Shown one piece after another: positions 18,636 to 28,504 of a DNA stretch of 64,000 nucleotides. Below the pieces are notes generated by a model. It saw only the letters and a list, made by a program, of their open reading frames with translations, was not told where the DNA came from and made no database searches. The stretch spans positions 1,746,001 to 1,810,000 of the forward strand of contig JAKZAP010000013.1 in the NCBI GenBank assembly GCA_023053575.1. The letters are read 5' to 3'. The position numbers were made by a program, and so were the translations under genes. The stretch comes from Branchinecta lynchi (lineage: Eukaryota; Arthropoda; Branchiopoda; Anostraca; Branchinectidae). Positions within the stretch are counted from its first letter, which is position 1. Each line of letters begins with the position of its first letter.

Positions 18636-18992
18636 ATGTTGATTAATAATAAGCGATTACTTTATAAAAAGCAGTATGGAAGTGGAATCGGTAGTGTATT
18701 CAAAAACATTGTTAATTCCCAGTTATTTCAAACGTCAGCAAAACAAATAAAAGATGGGGCTATGTCAATGTATAATAATATTATTAAACCGAGATTTGAG
18801 TTGTTGAAAAACAGAGCAATAGAATATGGGAAAGATCTGATCGATGTAAACAAGAAGGAACTCATTGATGTAATTGGAAACAAAAAATCGATGAAGGATC
18901 TTATCGGTATAAATAAAAGGATTTTAAATCAAAGAAGTCAGGACTTGATCAAAACGTTAATGACTGGAAATGGATTAAAGATTCTGAAATAA
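18636..18992 (+). CDS. Small pVI-like virion protein with C-terminal protease site
   Basis: 118 residues, basic. YGSGIGSVFKNIV at 14-26 recalls the amphipathic start of adenovirus pVI-like proteins, and the middle is helical and Lys-rich. The C-terminus reads MTGNGLKILK. MTGN-G fits the adenain type II rule (M/I/L)-X-G-X-G, which would release a basic hexapeptide, as adenovirus pVI releases an activating peptide. TATAAATG precedes the ATG. In Polinton B a Helentron-like insertion removes exactly this tail. The pVI analogy is inference from position, size and motif. Confidence 0.6.
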   Translation: MLINNKRLLYKKQYGSGIGSVFKNIVNSQLFQTSAKQIKDGAMSMYNNIIKPRFELLKNRAIEYGKDLIDVNKKELIDVIGNKKSMKDLIGINKRILNQRSQDLIKTLMTGNGLKILK

Positions 18993-19022
18993 GTTTTATT
19001 TAATAATTTCTTTCTTATATAA

Positions 19023-20396
19023 ATGGCAGTAAATAAAGTTATCAGTCCGCAATGGAACATATTTGACGAACCGCTTGTGGATGATACAGTGGTAAAATAC
19101 GAATTTAAAGAAATCCGAGAAACAGATGTGAATGTATCTAATAAATCAGAGTTTGAATTCGTAACAAAGAAATTAGATTCCTGGTTTTATCCAAGTGAAA
19201 GTTATCTTGATGTCAGTGTCAGAATAGTAAACGAAGATGGGACTCCTATAGCTGCAACCGATGTTGCTACTTTAACGAATAATGGATTTAATTTATTCAG
19301 TACCGCTGAGTATGTAATAAACGATGAATCGGTTGAAAAAATTAATCATGTTGGTATTACAACTACCGTTACAAAGTTGATTGAATACTCTGATGATTAT
19401 TCTAGAAGTGCAGCAAGAAATCATTTCTGGTATAAAGATTATAATCAAGGGAAAGAAATTAATCCTGTTATTGCTTCGTTTACTGCAACTCCAGTAGTAG
19501 CAGGGGCTGCAGGGGCTGCAGCAGGGGGTGGAACAGTCAGTTTGAGAAATAATAATAATTATAATAAAGGATTTGAAAAAAGATATAACAGAACAAAGAG
19601 CAGTAAATTAGTAAATATGTATTTACCATTATCAGAATTGTTTGGATTTCTTAAAGGAAACAAACGATTCTTCAGAGGTGCATCGCATAAATTATTTCTA
19701 AGAAGAAATGATGATAACAACATGATTATAAGAAATGGAAATACTAATTTCAAAGTAGTAATCGAGTATTTATCCTGGAAGATCCCTATTGTAGCTCCTA
19801 GTATCGAAATGATGAGTGAATTAGAAAAGGATCTTGCTAAGGATAAAAAGCATAATCTGATGTGGGAAGCATGTAATAGTTATAAAAGTGATGTTAGTCA
19901 GAATAAGGAGCACACCTGGAAAGTTGTGTCTGAGAGAAATAGTCCTACAAAAATCGTTGTGATGTTACAGAAAAATGAAAAGCATAACAATCAATTAATG
20001 AATAATATGGTGTTTGATCATATGAATTTAACAGACATAGAACTTAGAATTAATGGGGATAAATATCCTGAAGAACCACTCAAATGCGACTTTAGCGATG
20101 AGAAATGTAAATACTCAAATCTTTACAATAGGTTCATACATTTGGGCTATAAGCAATTAGCATTTGATACTGGTAGTGTTGTTAGTATAGAAGAATTTAA
20201 AGAAGTATATCCACTATTCTGTTTCGATGTTTCCAAACACGAATCAAGTATATATAATGGAACAACTGCTGATATTGAAATAAGTTTAACATTAAAACAC
20301 GCTCAGCCTGTACCATATAATATTTACTGTGTTATATATTATGAAAGAAAAGCTACATTAGGTATTATTAACAAAAATATGTATGTGAGTTTGTGA
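19023..20396 (+). CDS. Major capsid protein (double jelly-roll type)
   Basis: 457 residues, ending just before the right TIR. The N-terminal block ITTTVTKLIEYSDDYSRS after NGFNLFSTAEYVIND is the recognisable Polinton major-capsid pattern, and the rest is beta-rich. A Gly/Ala-rich loop at about 158-172 is variable, being shorter in copy B. The protein is expected to form trimeric capsomers as in other PRD1-adenovirus-lineage viruses. It starts at TATAAATG after a T-rich tract. Copy B has a nonsense codon two-thirds along. Confidence 0.8.
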   Translation: MAVNKVISPQWNIFDEPLVDDTVVKYEFKEIRETDVNVSNKSEFEFVTKKLDSWFYPSESYLDVSVRIVNEDGTPIAATDVATLTNNGFNLFSTAEYVINDESVEKINHVGITTTVTKLIEYSDDYSRSAARNHFWYKDYNQGKEINPVIASFTATPVVAGAAGAAAGGGTVSLRNNNNYNKGFEKRYNRTKSSKLVNMYLPLSELFGFLKGNKRFFRGASHKLFLRRNDDNNMIIRNGNTNFKVVIEYLSWKIPIVAPSIEMMSELEKDLAKDKKHNLMWEACNSYKSDVSQNKEHTWKVVSERNSPTKIVVMLQKNEKHNNQLMNNMVFDHMNLTDIELRINGDKYPEEPLKCDFSDEKCKYSNLYNRFIHLGYKQLAFDTGSVVSIEEFKEVYPLFCFDVSKHESSIYNGTTADIEISLTLKHAQPVPYNIYCVIYYERKATLGIINKNMYVSL

Positions 20397-20400
20397 GTCT

Positions 20401-20985
20401 GGATTTTTATTTAATAAAATCATCCCCTAATAAATGGAGTCCACAAAGGAAGTCTTGAATACAATCAGAATGAATAAATACAATGAGACAATCAGGAAAG
20501 AAGAACTAGTGTTAGGATTGAAATATACTATTGTTAAAATGAGAATTGCTAAGACAAAATATGGTGATAAGTTGGTTGTAGTTATTAATCATAATGACAA
20601 ACCATGTGATTTGTTTATAACTCAGAAATATAATGCCATTGCTAATGAATTACTTTTAAAGAAAAATCTAGTTTTGCAACCGATTGTACGCGAAAACAAG
20701 AACAAAGAAACATATGTGGATTTAGAACTGTTTACTCAGTAATATTTGAATAAAAAATGAAAAATGTAAAAAAAAAGAAGTAGTAGTATATTGTAGTATT
20801 TTATATGTAGTAAAGGGTAATATTCTCATTTCTTGTATCCTTTATTTTGGAAGTAAGAAAATAAAAATGTTCTTAAAAAAGGGGATAATTTGGTAAAAAG
20901 GATGTTAAAATTTAAGAAATTGATGTTAAAATGGGGTTTTGAAATTGGGGGGAGGGTGAGCCAGAACCCGGTTTATATAACTACT
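20401..20985. repeat. Polinton A right terminal inverted repeat
   Basis: Inverse of 7462-8045. It begins four bases after the major-capsid stop codon, so the capsid gene and the TIR are directly abutted. It ends GGTTTATATAACTACT followed by the target duplication. Confidence 0.9.
20434..20742 (+). CDS. TIR-encoded 102-residue protein (right copy in A)
   Basis: Same protein as 7704-8012, with silent differences only. The ATG is in TAATAAATG, with TTTTATTTAATAAAATC 15-30 bp upstream. It lies directly behind the capsid gene in the same direction. The TKYGDKLVV core is conserved in all four copies of the window. Confidence 0.75.
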   Translation: MESTKEVLNTIRMNKYNETIRKEELVLGLKYTIVKMRIAKTKYGDKLVVVINHNDKPCDLFITQKYNAIANELLLKKNLVLQPIVRENKNKETYVDLELFTQ

Positions 20986-20991
20986 AACTGT
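20986..20991. repeat. Target-site duplication of Polinton A, right copy (aactgt)
   Basis: Exact match of 7456-7461. Confidence 0.9.
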
Positions 20992-21649
20992 CAACGCAGA
21001 TACCTTCTCTTAAAGCACAACTCGTACTAGAAATTACCTTTTCGCAATGCAATGACTCAGATATATCGTTTTCGAAAATACCATAACTTTCCACGTGAAA
21101 TTAACGATTTTCCTGTTAGCGCTTATGATCTCTATCCAGCCTTCCCTCTCTCCGACTCGGCGGCTAGACGCAAAATATTTGAAAACTGAACGTGCCGTGG
21201 TTAAAATGTGGGAAAATCAAACAAAGAAAATAATTTCAATGGTCTACTATTTCTTCCAAAATGAATTAAAAAACTGTGAAGCTTCTTATGTCCTTATGTG
21301 TGAAAGAGTATCGGCGAACCTTGAAGCTTTCAGTAAAGCTTGTGTTGCGTGACTGGCAAAACTTGGAACGGCCGAAAAAGCAATAAGACGTAGGAACAAA
21401 ACTAAACAGTGACGAAAGGCAGGAATTTCAGAAGCTTATAATTCCAAAAGTGAGCTAGGGATAATTTAAGGGAGTTATATCGTAAGCATTCTAGCACTTT
21501 CAATGTCTAGACCCCCCCCCCCCCCAAGACCCAAGATGAAGCCACGACTCTATCCGACCGCTGGGTCATCTAGCGGCGCGGGTCGGAAGCGCCCGACATG
21601 AGAGGATGGAATCATTGTTTGACTTTGGATCTAACAGTTTTTATTGTAG
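20992..21649. other. Intron sequence with one doubtful small ORF
   Basis: A frame at 21095-21352 would give an 85-residue, secretory-looking peptide (LTIFLLALMISIQP start), but it opens with GTG; the first ATG is at codon 11. No splice evidence and no family. I treat it as unproven. A C-rich run lies at 21512-21525. Confidence 0.35.
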
Positions 21650-21700
21650 CAGTTTATTCCAGCAATGTTTACAACGGATACATCAGCTAAGATTCTTCAT

Positions 21701-21744
21701 AAGCGATATTTCGGCCCTTCTTGGCAAGGGTCCTCGTCAGGCTT
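21701..21744 (-). ncRNA. Hammerhead ribozyme motif, left arm of FB3
   Basis: Mirror image of the motif at 21886-21929. Minus strand: AAGC, CTGACGA, GGACCCTT-loop-AAGGGCC stem II, GAAA, TATC, GCTT. All catalytic-core positions are present. Confidence 0.6.
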
Positions 21745-21885
21745 TCAGTCCTCTTGTTCAACTTCGGGGAAAGAAATAAACCTGTAATCTAGATTTAAAA
21801 CCTGTAGAAATAAACCTGTAATCTAGATTTAAAACCTGTAGATTACAGGTTTATTTCTTTCCCCGAAGTTGAACAAGAGGACTGA

Positions 21886-21929
21886 AAGCCTGACGAGGAC
21901 CCTTGCCAAGAAGGGCCGAAATATCGCTT
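21886..21929 (+). ncRNA. Hammerhead ribozyme motif, right arm of FB3
   Basis: AAGC (stem I), CTGACGA (CUGANGA box, 21890-21896), stem II GGACCCTT with AAGGGCC and one bulged A around a GCCAAG loop, GAAA (21918-21921), a minimal stem III (A-U and U-A, no loop) ending AUC, then GCTT closing stem I. The layout matches the very short stem-III hammerheads described for Penelope-like retroelements and retrozymes. Cleavage would be after C21925. Confidence 0.65.
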
Positions 21930-22014
21930 ATGAAGAATCTTAGCTGATGTATCCGTTGAAAACATTGCTGGAATAAATGTTTCAAAGTCAGCTTGGGCTC
22001 AAAGAATATTTATT

Positions 22015-23797
22015 GTAGCAGGTATAAGGAAAATATATAGAAAAATTAAAATAATTATTTGCATTATCGATTTCTTTAAGTATTTTCTGTTCTGTTTTTT
22101 TCTTGTTAATTCCCGTCAGTGCAAAGAATTAAGGATGTAAACTAGATCACAATAAATAAGCGCCATAAATTATACTAAATTCATTATAGTAATTTCTTGA
22201 AGATTCTGAAACTGAGCTAAATAATATTCAGCTTCCGAGACCAACAAATGTCAAACTGGCCGCTGATTTCTTCTTCCAACATATCTAAAAGTCCACATGG
22301 TGATATACTTAATTGTTTTAATCTTCTTACACGCCACTCAATCTTCTCGAAGGTTCTAGTAATGTTTTTACCAGCGTCAGGAGATCAATGAATAGTTAAT
22401 TAGCAATGGCGGATTGGTGTTAAGGAGTAGATTGTGTTCAAGTAATTTGTGGATAACGTTGGCTACCGTGAGGATTTTGGGCAAAACAAAGGTAACAGTG
22501 TGTTCTTAAAAATTCGACCCATCGATAAATGATGGTGTCTCCCTCCTTCTCGGCCCATATGAATCAAAGACTTTAAAAGGCAGAATAAGTAAGAGGGGTC
22601 CTTTAGAAAGAATACCCAGTTCAACTTCAGGAGTTACACGGCCTGCCCTTTGGAAAGGCTCAGTTGGAAAACGTACACTGTAGTTTCCAAAACGTTTTTT
22701 CTAGGCGCATAGTCCCTTGTAAACTACGATTAATATTAATCGAAACCAGAAAAGTCTCAACTCTCAAACCTACACTCGCCAAAACAGAAAGGTGTGAAAA
22801 AAGCTTTATGTGTGTGTTGCATGTGTTGACATCGTGAATCTTTTGATAGGGATACATCAGATACATCTGTTCTTACTTTTGATAGGGTTTTTACTTCAAG
22901 TGACGATGTCACTTCTCCGTTGGGCTATTTAATGTATGCTCAGTTTTTTACGTTATTTGTACGACGAGAGACGCCAAGAAATGCTGTGAAAGTTTGTTCT
23001 TAAAACAAGTCGTAATCATAACCACACCAAAATTCGTGAAGCCACACCACACCAACATTCGAACCACAGAGCGATTCAATAAAACGCGTCGGATAGATGG
23101 ACAAAAAATCGTACGGGATTATTTGCCCGGCTTCAAGGTTACTTCTCAACTTTACTTTACTTTACTTCTCTTACTTCTTACTACTCAAGTTCTTCGTTCC
23201 CCATCTGCCCTCTGTATTATCGACACACAAAAATTCTTTCCGGTTGGAACCGGAAGCCCAGTCAGGGCAGAACTTGTCGTTGCGTCGGATCATGCAATGT
23301 GCTCCGCCTATTTGGGTCCCACTAGGACTAGAGTTGCCGTTTTAGCGTTCCTGAGATTCCATTGCTGGGTTTGATACCATGGGTCTTATCGGTCGTTCTT
23401 GCTTAACTGCTTCTCTCGCTCGAGCTGCCCCTATGAACAAAACGTCGCACTCGCTCACTTGACAATTCCGTGATGCTAAATATTATGAACTAGACACGGA
23501 CAGAGGATTGCTAACTCGTCGCCTGCACTACACAAACCCATTCTGGCCTGCCGCACTTTCGCTATCCCTAGTGATTCTGTTCCTTCAGTGTCCCATCCTC
23601 GCTTTCTGCCTCCCGCCACCCCCAGCAATACCCTTTGCCTCCCTTCGCTTCTTCTAGTCTCTGCTTCCCTTCATTTCCACCCATGCCCAAGGGCTTCGAT
23701 CCCTAACTAAGGACTACTGCTCCCTATTTTTGTTCCTTCTTTCCCTACTGTGACTCCTGTCGCCTAGCTTTGCCTATGAATAGGCGTACTCTCACCG
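22015..23797. other. SLCO intron sequence, no feature recognised
   Basis: AT-rich in the first part and more C/T-rich from about 23400. No exon with OATP motifs, no inverted termini and no tRNA-like boxes seen. The frames at 22994-23374 lack motifs. Confidence 0.4.
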
Positions 23798-24545
23798 TTA
23801 CCCGAGGACTATTCCTGGAATCGAAGGAATCGAACAACGAGAACACGGGGAATGCTTTCAAAATGGATTTTGTTTGAACAAAAAATCGAAATTAGTCTGG
23901 ATCCGTTTTATTTTTGGTTTTTATTTCTTCTGTTTGTTTTTATTTAGTTTTGCATTGCGCTTACACCAGCAAAAACTGATTCACCTCCGAATCTGAAAGG
24001 AAGTCCTTTTTGATGATGGTGAAGATTCTCGGAGCATTCCCCGTCCCTCGGGATTCGCGACTCGCCAGAATACGGAGTCCCCGGGACAAATTAAAACGCG
24101 GGGACTCCTCAAGTGGAGTCCTCGGGGACTTCGTGGGCAAACAATTGAGGCGTGTTCTCACTGTTCCCCATTGACTCTTTTTGAAGAGTCCCTGCGTTTT
24201 TGTTTGTCCGAGGGACTCGTAATCTCGCGAGTCCCCACGGCCGGGAATGCTCCGATTATCATCATCAGAAAGGACTCCCTTTCAGATTCGGAGGGGAATC
24301 AATTTTTAGTGGTATTGGTGCTGTAAAATTAATAAAAAAAAAAAAGAATAAAGAAAACCAAAAATAAAGTAATCTAGACATATTTCGTCAACTGAATCCT
24401 TTTTTTTTCAAACAAAATCCATTTTGGAAGCATTCCCCGTGTTCTCGTTGTTTTCCGTACGTGGAGTCTGCGTGGAGTGACCCCTCTATTCTGTCGACGT
24501 TCCCTTCGATTCCCCGAGGACTCCTCAGGGAACGGCGAGAATACG
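23798..24545. repeat. Large foldback element W1
   Basis: The block GAGAACACGGGGAATGCTT plus AAAATGGATTTTGTTTGAA at 23840-23890 is repeated inverted at about 24405-24455. Inside lie paired GGGGACTCC/GGAGTCC and GATTCGGAGGGGAATCAAT blocks. Arms are about 250 bp. A related copy lies at 27395-27805. Confidence 0.6.
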
Positions 24546-24811
24546 TCTTTCGTTCCGGGACGGAAACGTTCCCACAAAAATACCTAGAAGACAACATGTG
24601 TTGTCTTTCCCGACAAGATAGCTTCACTGGGTCTTGTTTCTTACTTTTTGATATGATATTTATTTGCCTTGAAAGCCCATAGGTCATAACAAACACAATG
24701 TTAATCTTCTGTAATTTGTGTAGTATGAATAAATGAACGAAATAAATGAATGAATGGACACGGATGACCACAACGCAAGTAATGCGACTCGAAAAGCTGG
24801 GGGAAGCTTAC

Positions 24812-25005
24812 CGAAGGGTTCCAGACAGCGCAGGCATGATGCACATCACTGTGACGAAAAGTAAAGCGAATATAACGCCAAGAAAGATGTCTCGTGAGTC
24901 GCAATTGTTCGTGCACTTCCCTCTTTTTGCGACACCTTCTACCGTTTTGTTCCCAACCGTCCAGTTCTTGGGAGCCGCATCGATGCAGTCACAGTCGATA
25001 TAAAC
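24812..25005 (-). CDS. SLCO: SLCO exon: end of the large extracellular loop and next membrane segment
   Basis: Acceptor TTTATAG, donor GTAAGC. It encodes VYIDCDCIDAAPKNW, a Cys-x-Cys motif that closes the Cys-rich loop begun in the Kazal-like exon. GKCTNNCDSRD follows, then the hydrophobic IFLGVIFALLFVTVMCIMPA. Phase 0 in and phase 2 out match both neighbours. Confidence 0.9.
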
Positions 25006-25887
25006 CTATAAAGATCAGTCTTCTTTATCTTTGGTAGTATTTCCCTGCTTGCAAGTTCAAGTTCTATTTATTTCAAACTAAATGCAAAATAAAGAGCCAA
25101 TTTGGCAGAGAGAAGGCTCGAGGACGAATGGCGGGGATTTTCTTCTACTATAAACTATAAGACATCAACGCACAACTTATATTCGCCTTACTAACCGGGA
25201 TCCATCCAATTCGAGATTCAAAAGACCAAGGCGAGTTGGGATGAACCGCGAAAAACCATAGTTTTGTTTTCTATAATCTTTTTTTTTTATTATTATTTAT
25301 TTATTTAACATAGTTTTGTTTTCTATAATCTTTTTTTTTTACTATTATTTATTTTTATTTATTTATTTGCGGCCGTCATTTGGACGGCTTAAGCTTAGAG
25401 TATGACCTCTTCTTGTACCGATAACGTGCAGACATCCGTATCGTCTCTTTTCTTGCTGACTTTAGAAGATTAGTACAGTAGTAAGTAAGTAAATAATCTT
25501 TTTGCTAAGACTAATTTATCAACGTAAAGCACACACAAATTTTACAAGAGCAACTTCACGTGGGACATGCCCGAAAAAATTCACCTATATAGCCACAAAA
25601 GATTTGTTTCTCCAAACGTCGCTACCGGCCATTCGTTTGACACAATGACACTTATGACGGATAATGTTTGTAACTGCTTTCAAGACTTGTCATTTTAATT
25701 CGCCTTCGTATTTTGATAAGTTGTATTTTAAACCATTAATCGTATATATAAAGTCCAGTGAAGTGCAATTGTAAATATATGCCTTGGTTGATCTTTTTAC
25801 CGAACGGAACCGAACTGTAATTGTAATTTGTCCTCCACTCCCAAAGACTTCCCTCCTTAGCTCCGTTAACTCTTCACAAACATTCAC
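25006..25887. other. Intron stretch with simple repeats
   Basis: Contains a short tandem duplication of ATAGTTTTGTTTTCTATAAT (25259 and 25310), each copy followed by T- and TTTA-rich runs. Otherwise nothing recognised. Confidence 0.4.
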
Positions 25888-26167
25888 GAGCCTCGTTTTT
25901 GTTGCAATAGCGCTGCCGTATCGCTGCTGCAGCACTTCTTTGCTTTTGCACAAGATGCGTTTTTGGATTCACTTTCTTCTTGGTTGAAGCGGTAGCGCTG
26001 CAGCTTCTTGCAGGGAAGCACGGACTTGGTTGGTGAGCAAGTCCGCGATTCTCGAGAAGCGCTGCCGTCTTCCTCGGAAGCACTGCAGTGCAAAAACGGA
26101 TGTAGAAAGAATCAGTCCGGGAGTGGCAGAGAAGCGGACCTGCAGCGTCCAACAAAAACGAGGCTCT
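25888..26167. mobile_element. MITE with GAGCCTCGTTTTTGTTG ends
   Basis: Inverted termini GAGCCTCGTTTTTGTTG and CAACAAAAACGAGGCTC bound about 280 bp with internal palindromic GCTGCCG/CTGCAG blocks. It produces several overlapping spurious frames. Confidence 0.6.
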
Positions 26168-26290
26168 GGTTGGTATCAAGTTAATGCAAGTCACTGTGTC
26201 CATGCGACTGACTATAGTTAGTCTCCCTTTACGTCATAGCTTAATCATCTAGATGTTTGAGATGATTAAGCTGTGCTTTAGGTTTAACAA

Positions 26291-26649
26291 AAGTTGCGTT
26301 TTTGCAGATACCATGGTATCAGTTACCACGGCAACTGGATCTGCAATTAGTCTTCTTTGCAGTTACTCTGATATACGATTGCTCTGCAAAAACGACAATT
26401 GCCGAAATTGCGCTTTTCGAAGTCATCCCAAAAGAAAAACAGATATTCAGTCACATCACTAAGTGGTGAACTTCTTTCTCACCAATCTGACTAAGTTTGA
26501 TGAAAGTGAGATGACTTTTCAGATACCACAACGGTCGGACCGTAGTATCTGAATATCAGATACCACGCTAACTGTCCAGATACCACGACAAGTGCAAAGA
26601 CGCCTTTTGACCGTGATGTCAGATACCATGGTATCTGCAAACACGCAAC
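26291..26649. mobile_element. GATACCAC-family MITE copy P2
   Basis: Terminal inverted repeat GTTGCGTTTTTGCAGATACC with its inverse near 26649. The interior shares the GCTCTGCAAAAACGACAATT block with P1 and P3. Confidence 0.6.
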
Positions 26650-26729
26650 TAAAGTAATTGGCTTTCAAACGGATTTTGGCTGCAGTGGGAACAGTGAAGA
26701 CGGCTGTACTGGGAACAGTGAAGATGGTA

Positions 26730-27033
26730 TACCGTATTCCACCCTAGTTACCGCAGTCATTACGCATGACTTGAAGAATTCTGGCTTTTTGCAACCAAGG
26801 CTGAACGATTTTTCTATTTTCCAGCAGAAAATCATGCCCCGGGCGATCCGACCAATCACGTTACAGAGATGCCTAGTTACAACGCTTACTACGCTCCCGA
26901 GCATGGTAAGCAAATAGTTACTATTAGTTAATATTTTGAGAAGCTTGGAACGGTCGGTGTAGTAACTTTTTACGATGTTGGAAACGAGACTAGTAACTAA
27001 TAGTTACTATTGTTACAAGGGCGGAACACGCTC
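26730..27033. mobile_element. MITE V2
   Basis: Same family as 5047-5325: start ACCGTATTCCACCCT, end GGGCGGAACACGCTC, with internal TAGTTACTATTAGTTA words. Confidence 0.55.
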
Positions 27034-27394
27034 ACCATTAAGCTGGGAGTTCGCAAATATCTCAGGAGTAATGACGAAGTGTGAACCTCGCAGGTGACCG
27101 GCCGCTTCTGTCGGACACAATCAGAACCTGCAGATTACGATGGTTTAGGTACGTACCACGACGAACTGATGATGCTGTGTCCAAACGATGCCTCATGCCC
27201 CCCCCCCCCCACCCCGCGTGGAAGAAGCAAAGAGGAGGCCAGCGAAAGACGGTCGGACGGTCAAAGCAGACGTCGAACTCATCAGAAGCTTTATTAAGTA
27301 TGGGAGACGATGGGACACTTAAGGCTATCCCTGACCAAGCCGACTACGCATGATCGCTTGGTGGACGCTATGAACAGCCCTCACAAGTACAAGT

Positions 27395-27805
27395 AAAGGC
27401 GTTTTCTCGCCGTTCCCCGAAGACTCGGGGAATCGAAGGGAACGGCGAGAATAGAGGGAGTCACTCCGCGCGGAATCGGCGTACAGAAACAGCGAGAACA
27501 CGGGGAATGCTTCCAAAATGGATTTTGTTCGAAAAGAATAAATGCGCAGTTGACGAAATTAGTCTGGATCCACTTTATTTCTGGTTTTGTTTATTCTGAT
27601 TGTTTTTATTTAATTTTACATTGCACCAAATCCAGCAAAAATTGATTCCCCTCCGAATCTGAAAGTGAGTTCTTTTTGACGATGGCGATGATGATCAGAG
27701 CATTCCCTGTCTGTGGGGACTCGCTAGAATACGGGGAGTGACTCCCCGGGACAAACAAAACGCGGGGACTCCTCAAGTGGAGTCCTCGGGGGGCGAGAAT
27801 ACACC
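27395..27805. repeat. Foldback family copy W2
   Basis: GCGTTTTCTCGCCGTTCCCC at the left and GGCGAGAATAC at the right. It shares GAGAACACGGGGAATGCTT and GGGGACTCCTCAAGTGGAGT with W1. Just upstream (27190-27206) is a C-run that opens spurious Pro-rich frames. Confidence 0.5.
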
Positions 27806-27878
27806 TTAAGTAAGTACAGACAATAAAAGGATTCCCAACCCTAACGGCGGGTTAGCCTCGCTGGCGAGCGGCACTTAC

Positions 27879-28029
27879 TGGTGAAGTTGTTGTCTTGGAA
27901 CATCCGGCATGACAGGGTGAATAGAACTGAATGTTGTCGGCAGAGCAAATCGGGTCGTAGAGGGATACTGAGCATCCGCAATCATTGTTGCAAGTGAAGT
28001 TAAAATGAGGCGACTCGCTGATAGTTAAT
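27879..28029 (-). CDS. SLCO: SLCO exon: Kazal-like extracellular loop
   Basis: Acceptor TTTGTAG, donor GTAAGT. It encodes CNNDCGCSVSLYDPICSAD followed by IQFYSPCHAGCSK, the Kazal-type Cys-rich loop between membrane segments 9 and 10 that is diagnostic of OATP carriers. The first base completes the Glu codon from the previous exon, and the exon ends in phase 0. Confidence 0.92.
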
Positions 28030-28504
28030 CTACAAAGAAAAGAATCTCATCAATTTCATCTTCCGCAAGGAAAAGTACTAGTGCATATTGTTTTTGCTCG
28101 AATAATCCAAGATAGCCAAGAGCTAGAAGCTCATATGGCACTTGCAAAGTTGGGTCAGAGGATGACTGTGAGAACGTGTCAAGGCCCTAATACACATGCC
28201 TAGTTTCATCGTCCTAGCACATCTGGAAGTACCCCAACTCGCGATCACCGGGCCGACCGGCAGACCGACTGACGGAAAAGTCATCGATATATGGATCTGC
28301 TGGAAGGCAAGTTCCTTAAAAATCACACGACCTTAGTGTACATAATGGGTCTTCCTCAGTATGCATATAATTAACTTAAGAACCAGCTCTTATTTTCATT
28401 AGCTTACACACGGCCTTGGCTATTTTTTTTAGAAACATTCGAGAATCCACACATCTTGACTAAGTGATATATTCATGATCCACCAGATGTAAGAGACGCT
28501 GTAA

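Larger units (their letters stand above)
7462..20985 (+). mobile_element. Polinton A (Maverick), near-complete
   Basis: 13.5-kb virus-like DNA transposon in an SLCO intron. It starts AGTAGTTATATAAACC and ends with the inverse, flanked by identical aactgt 6-mers. It carries the full Polinton core set: protein-primed PolB, packaging ATPase, adenain-like protease, retroviral-type integrase, minor and major capsid proteins, plus five further ORFs. Genes are intronless and tightly packed. Only the polymerase is visibly broken. The protease C-terminus also differs from copy B. AT-rich coding sequence contrasts with the host exons. Confidence 0.95.
21650..22014. repeat. Foldback element FB3 with two intact hammerhead cores
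   Basis: Arms of about 150 bp (21650-21800 and 21835-21978) are near-perfect inverses. The central loop contains a direct duplication (ACCTGTAATCTAGATTTAAA). A directional tail GTCAGCTTGGGCTCAAAGAA follows the right arm (21983-22014); it recurs inverted at the left of FB4 and in diverged form after FB1 and FB5. No coding sequence. It is the best preserved member of the family. Confidence 0.8.

Noticed and set aside
21095..21352. Possible small secreted protein with signal-like N-terminus
   Set aside because: The frame begins with GTG, the first ATG removes most of the hydrophobic start, and there is no splice or homolog evidence. Kept only as a note.
23994..24240. GGGGACTCC arrays looking like NF-kB-type or CRISPR-like spacing
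   Set aside because: They are symmetric parts of foldback W1, not regularly spaced direct repeats with unique spacers.
27081..27353. Pro-rich plus-strand frames around a C-run
   Set aside because: Low-complexity sequence opens the frames; no conserved motif and no copy elsewhere.
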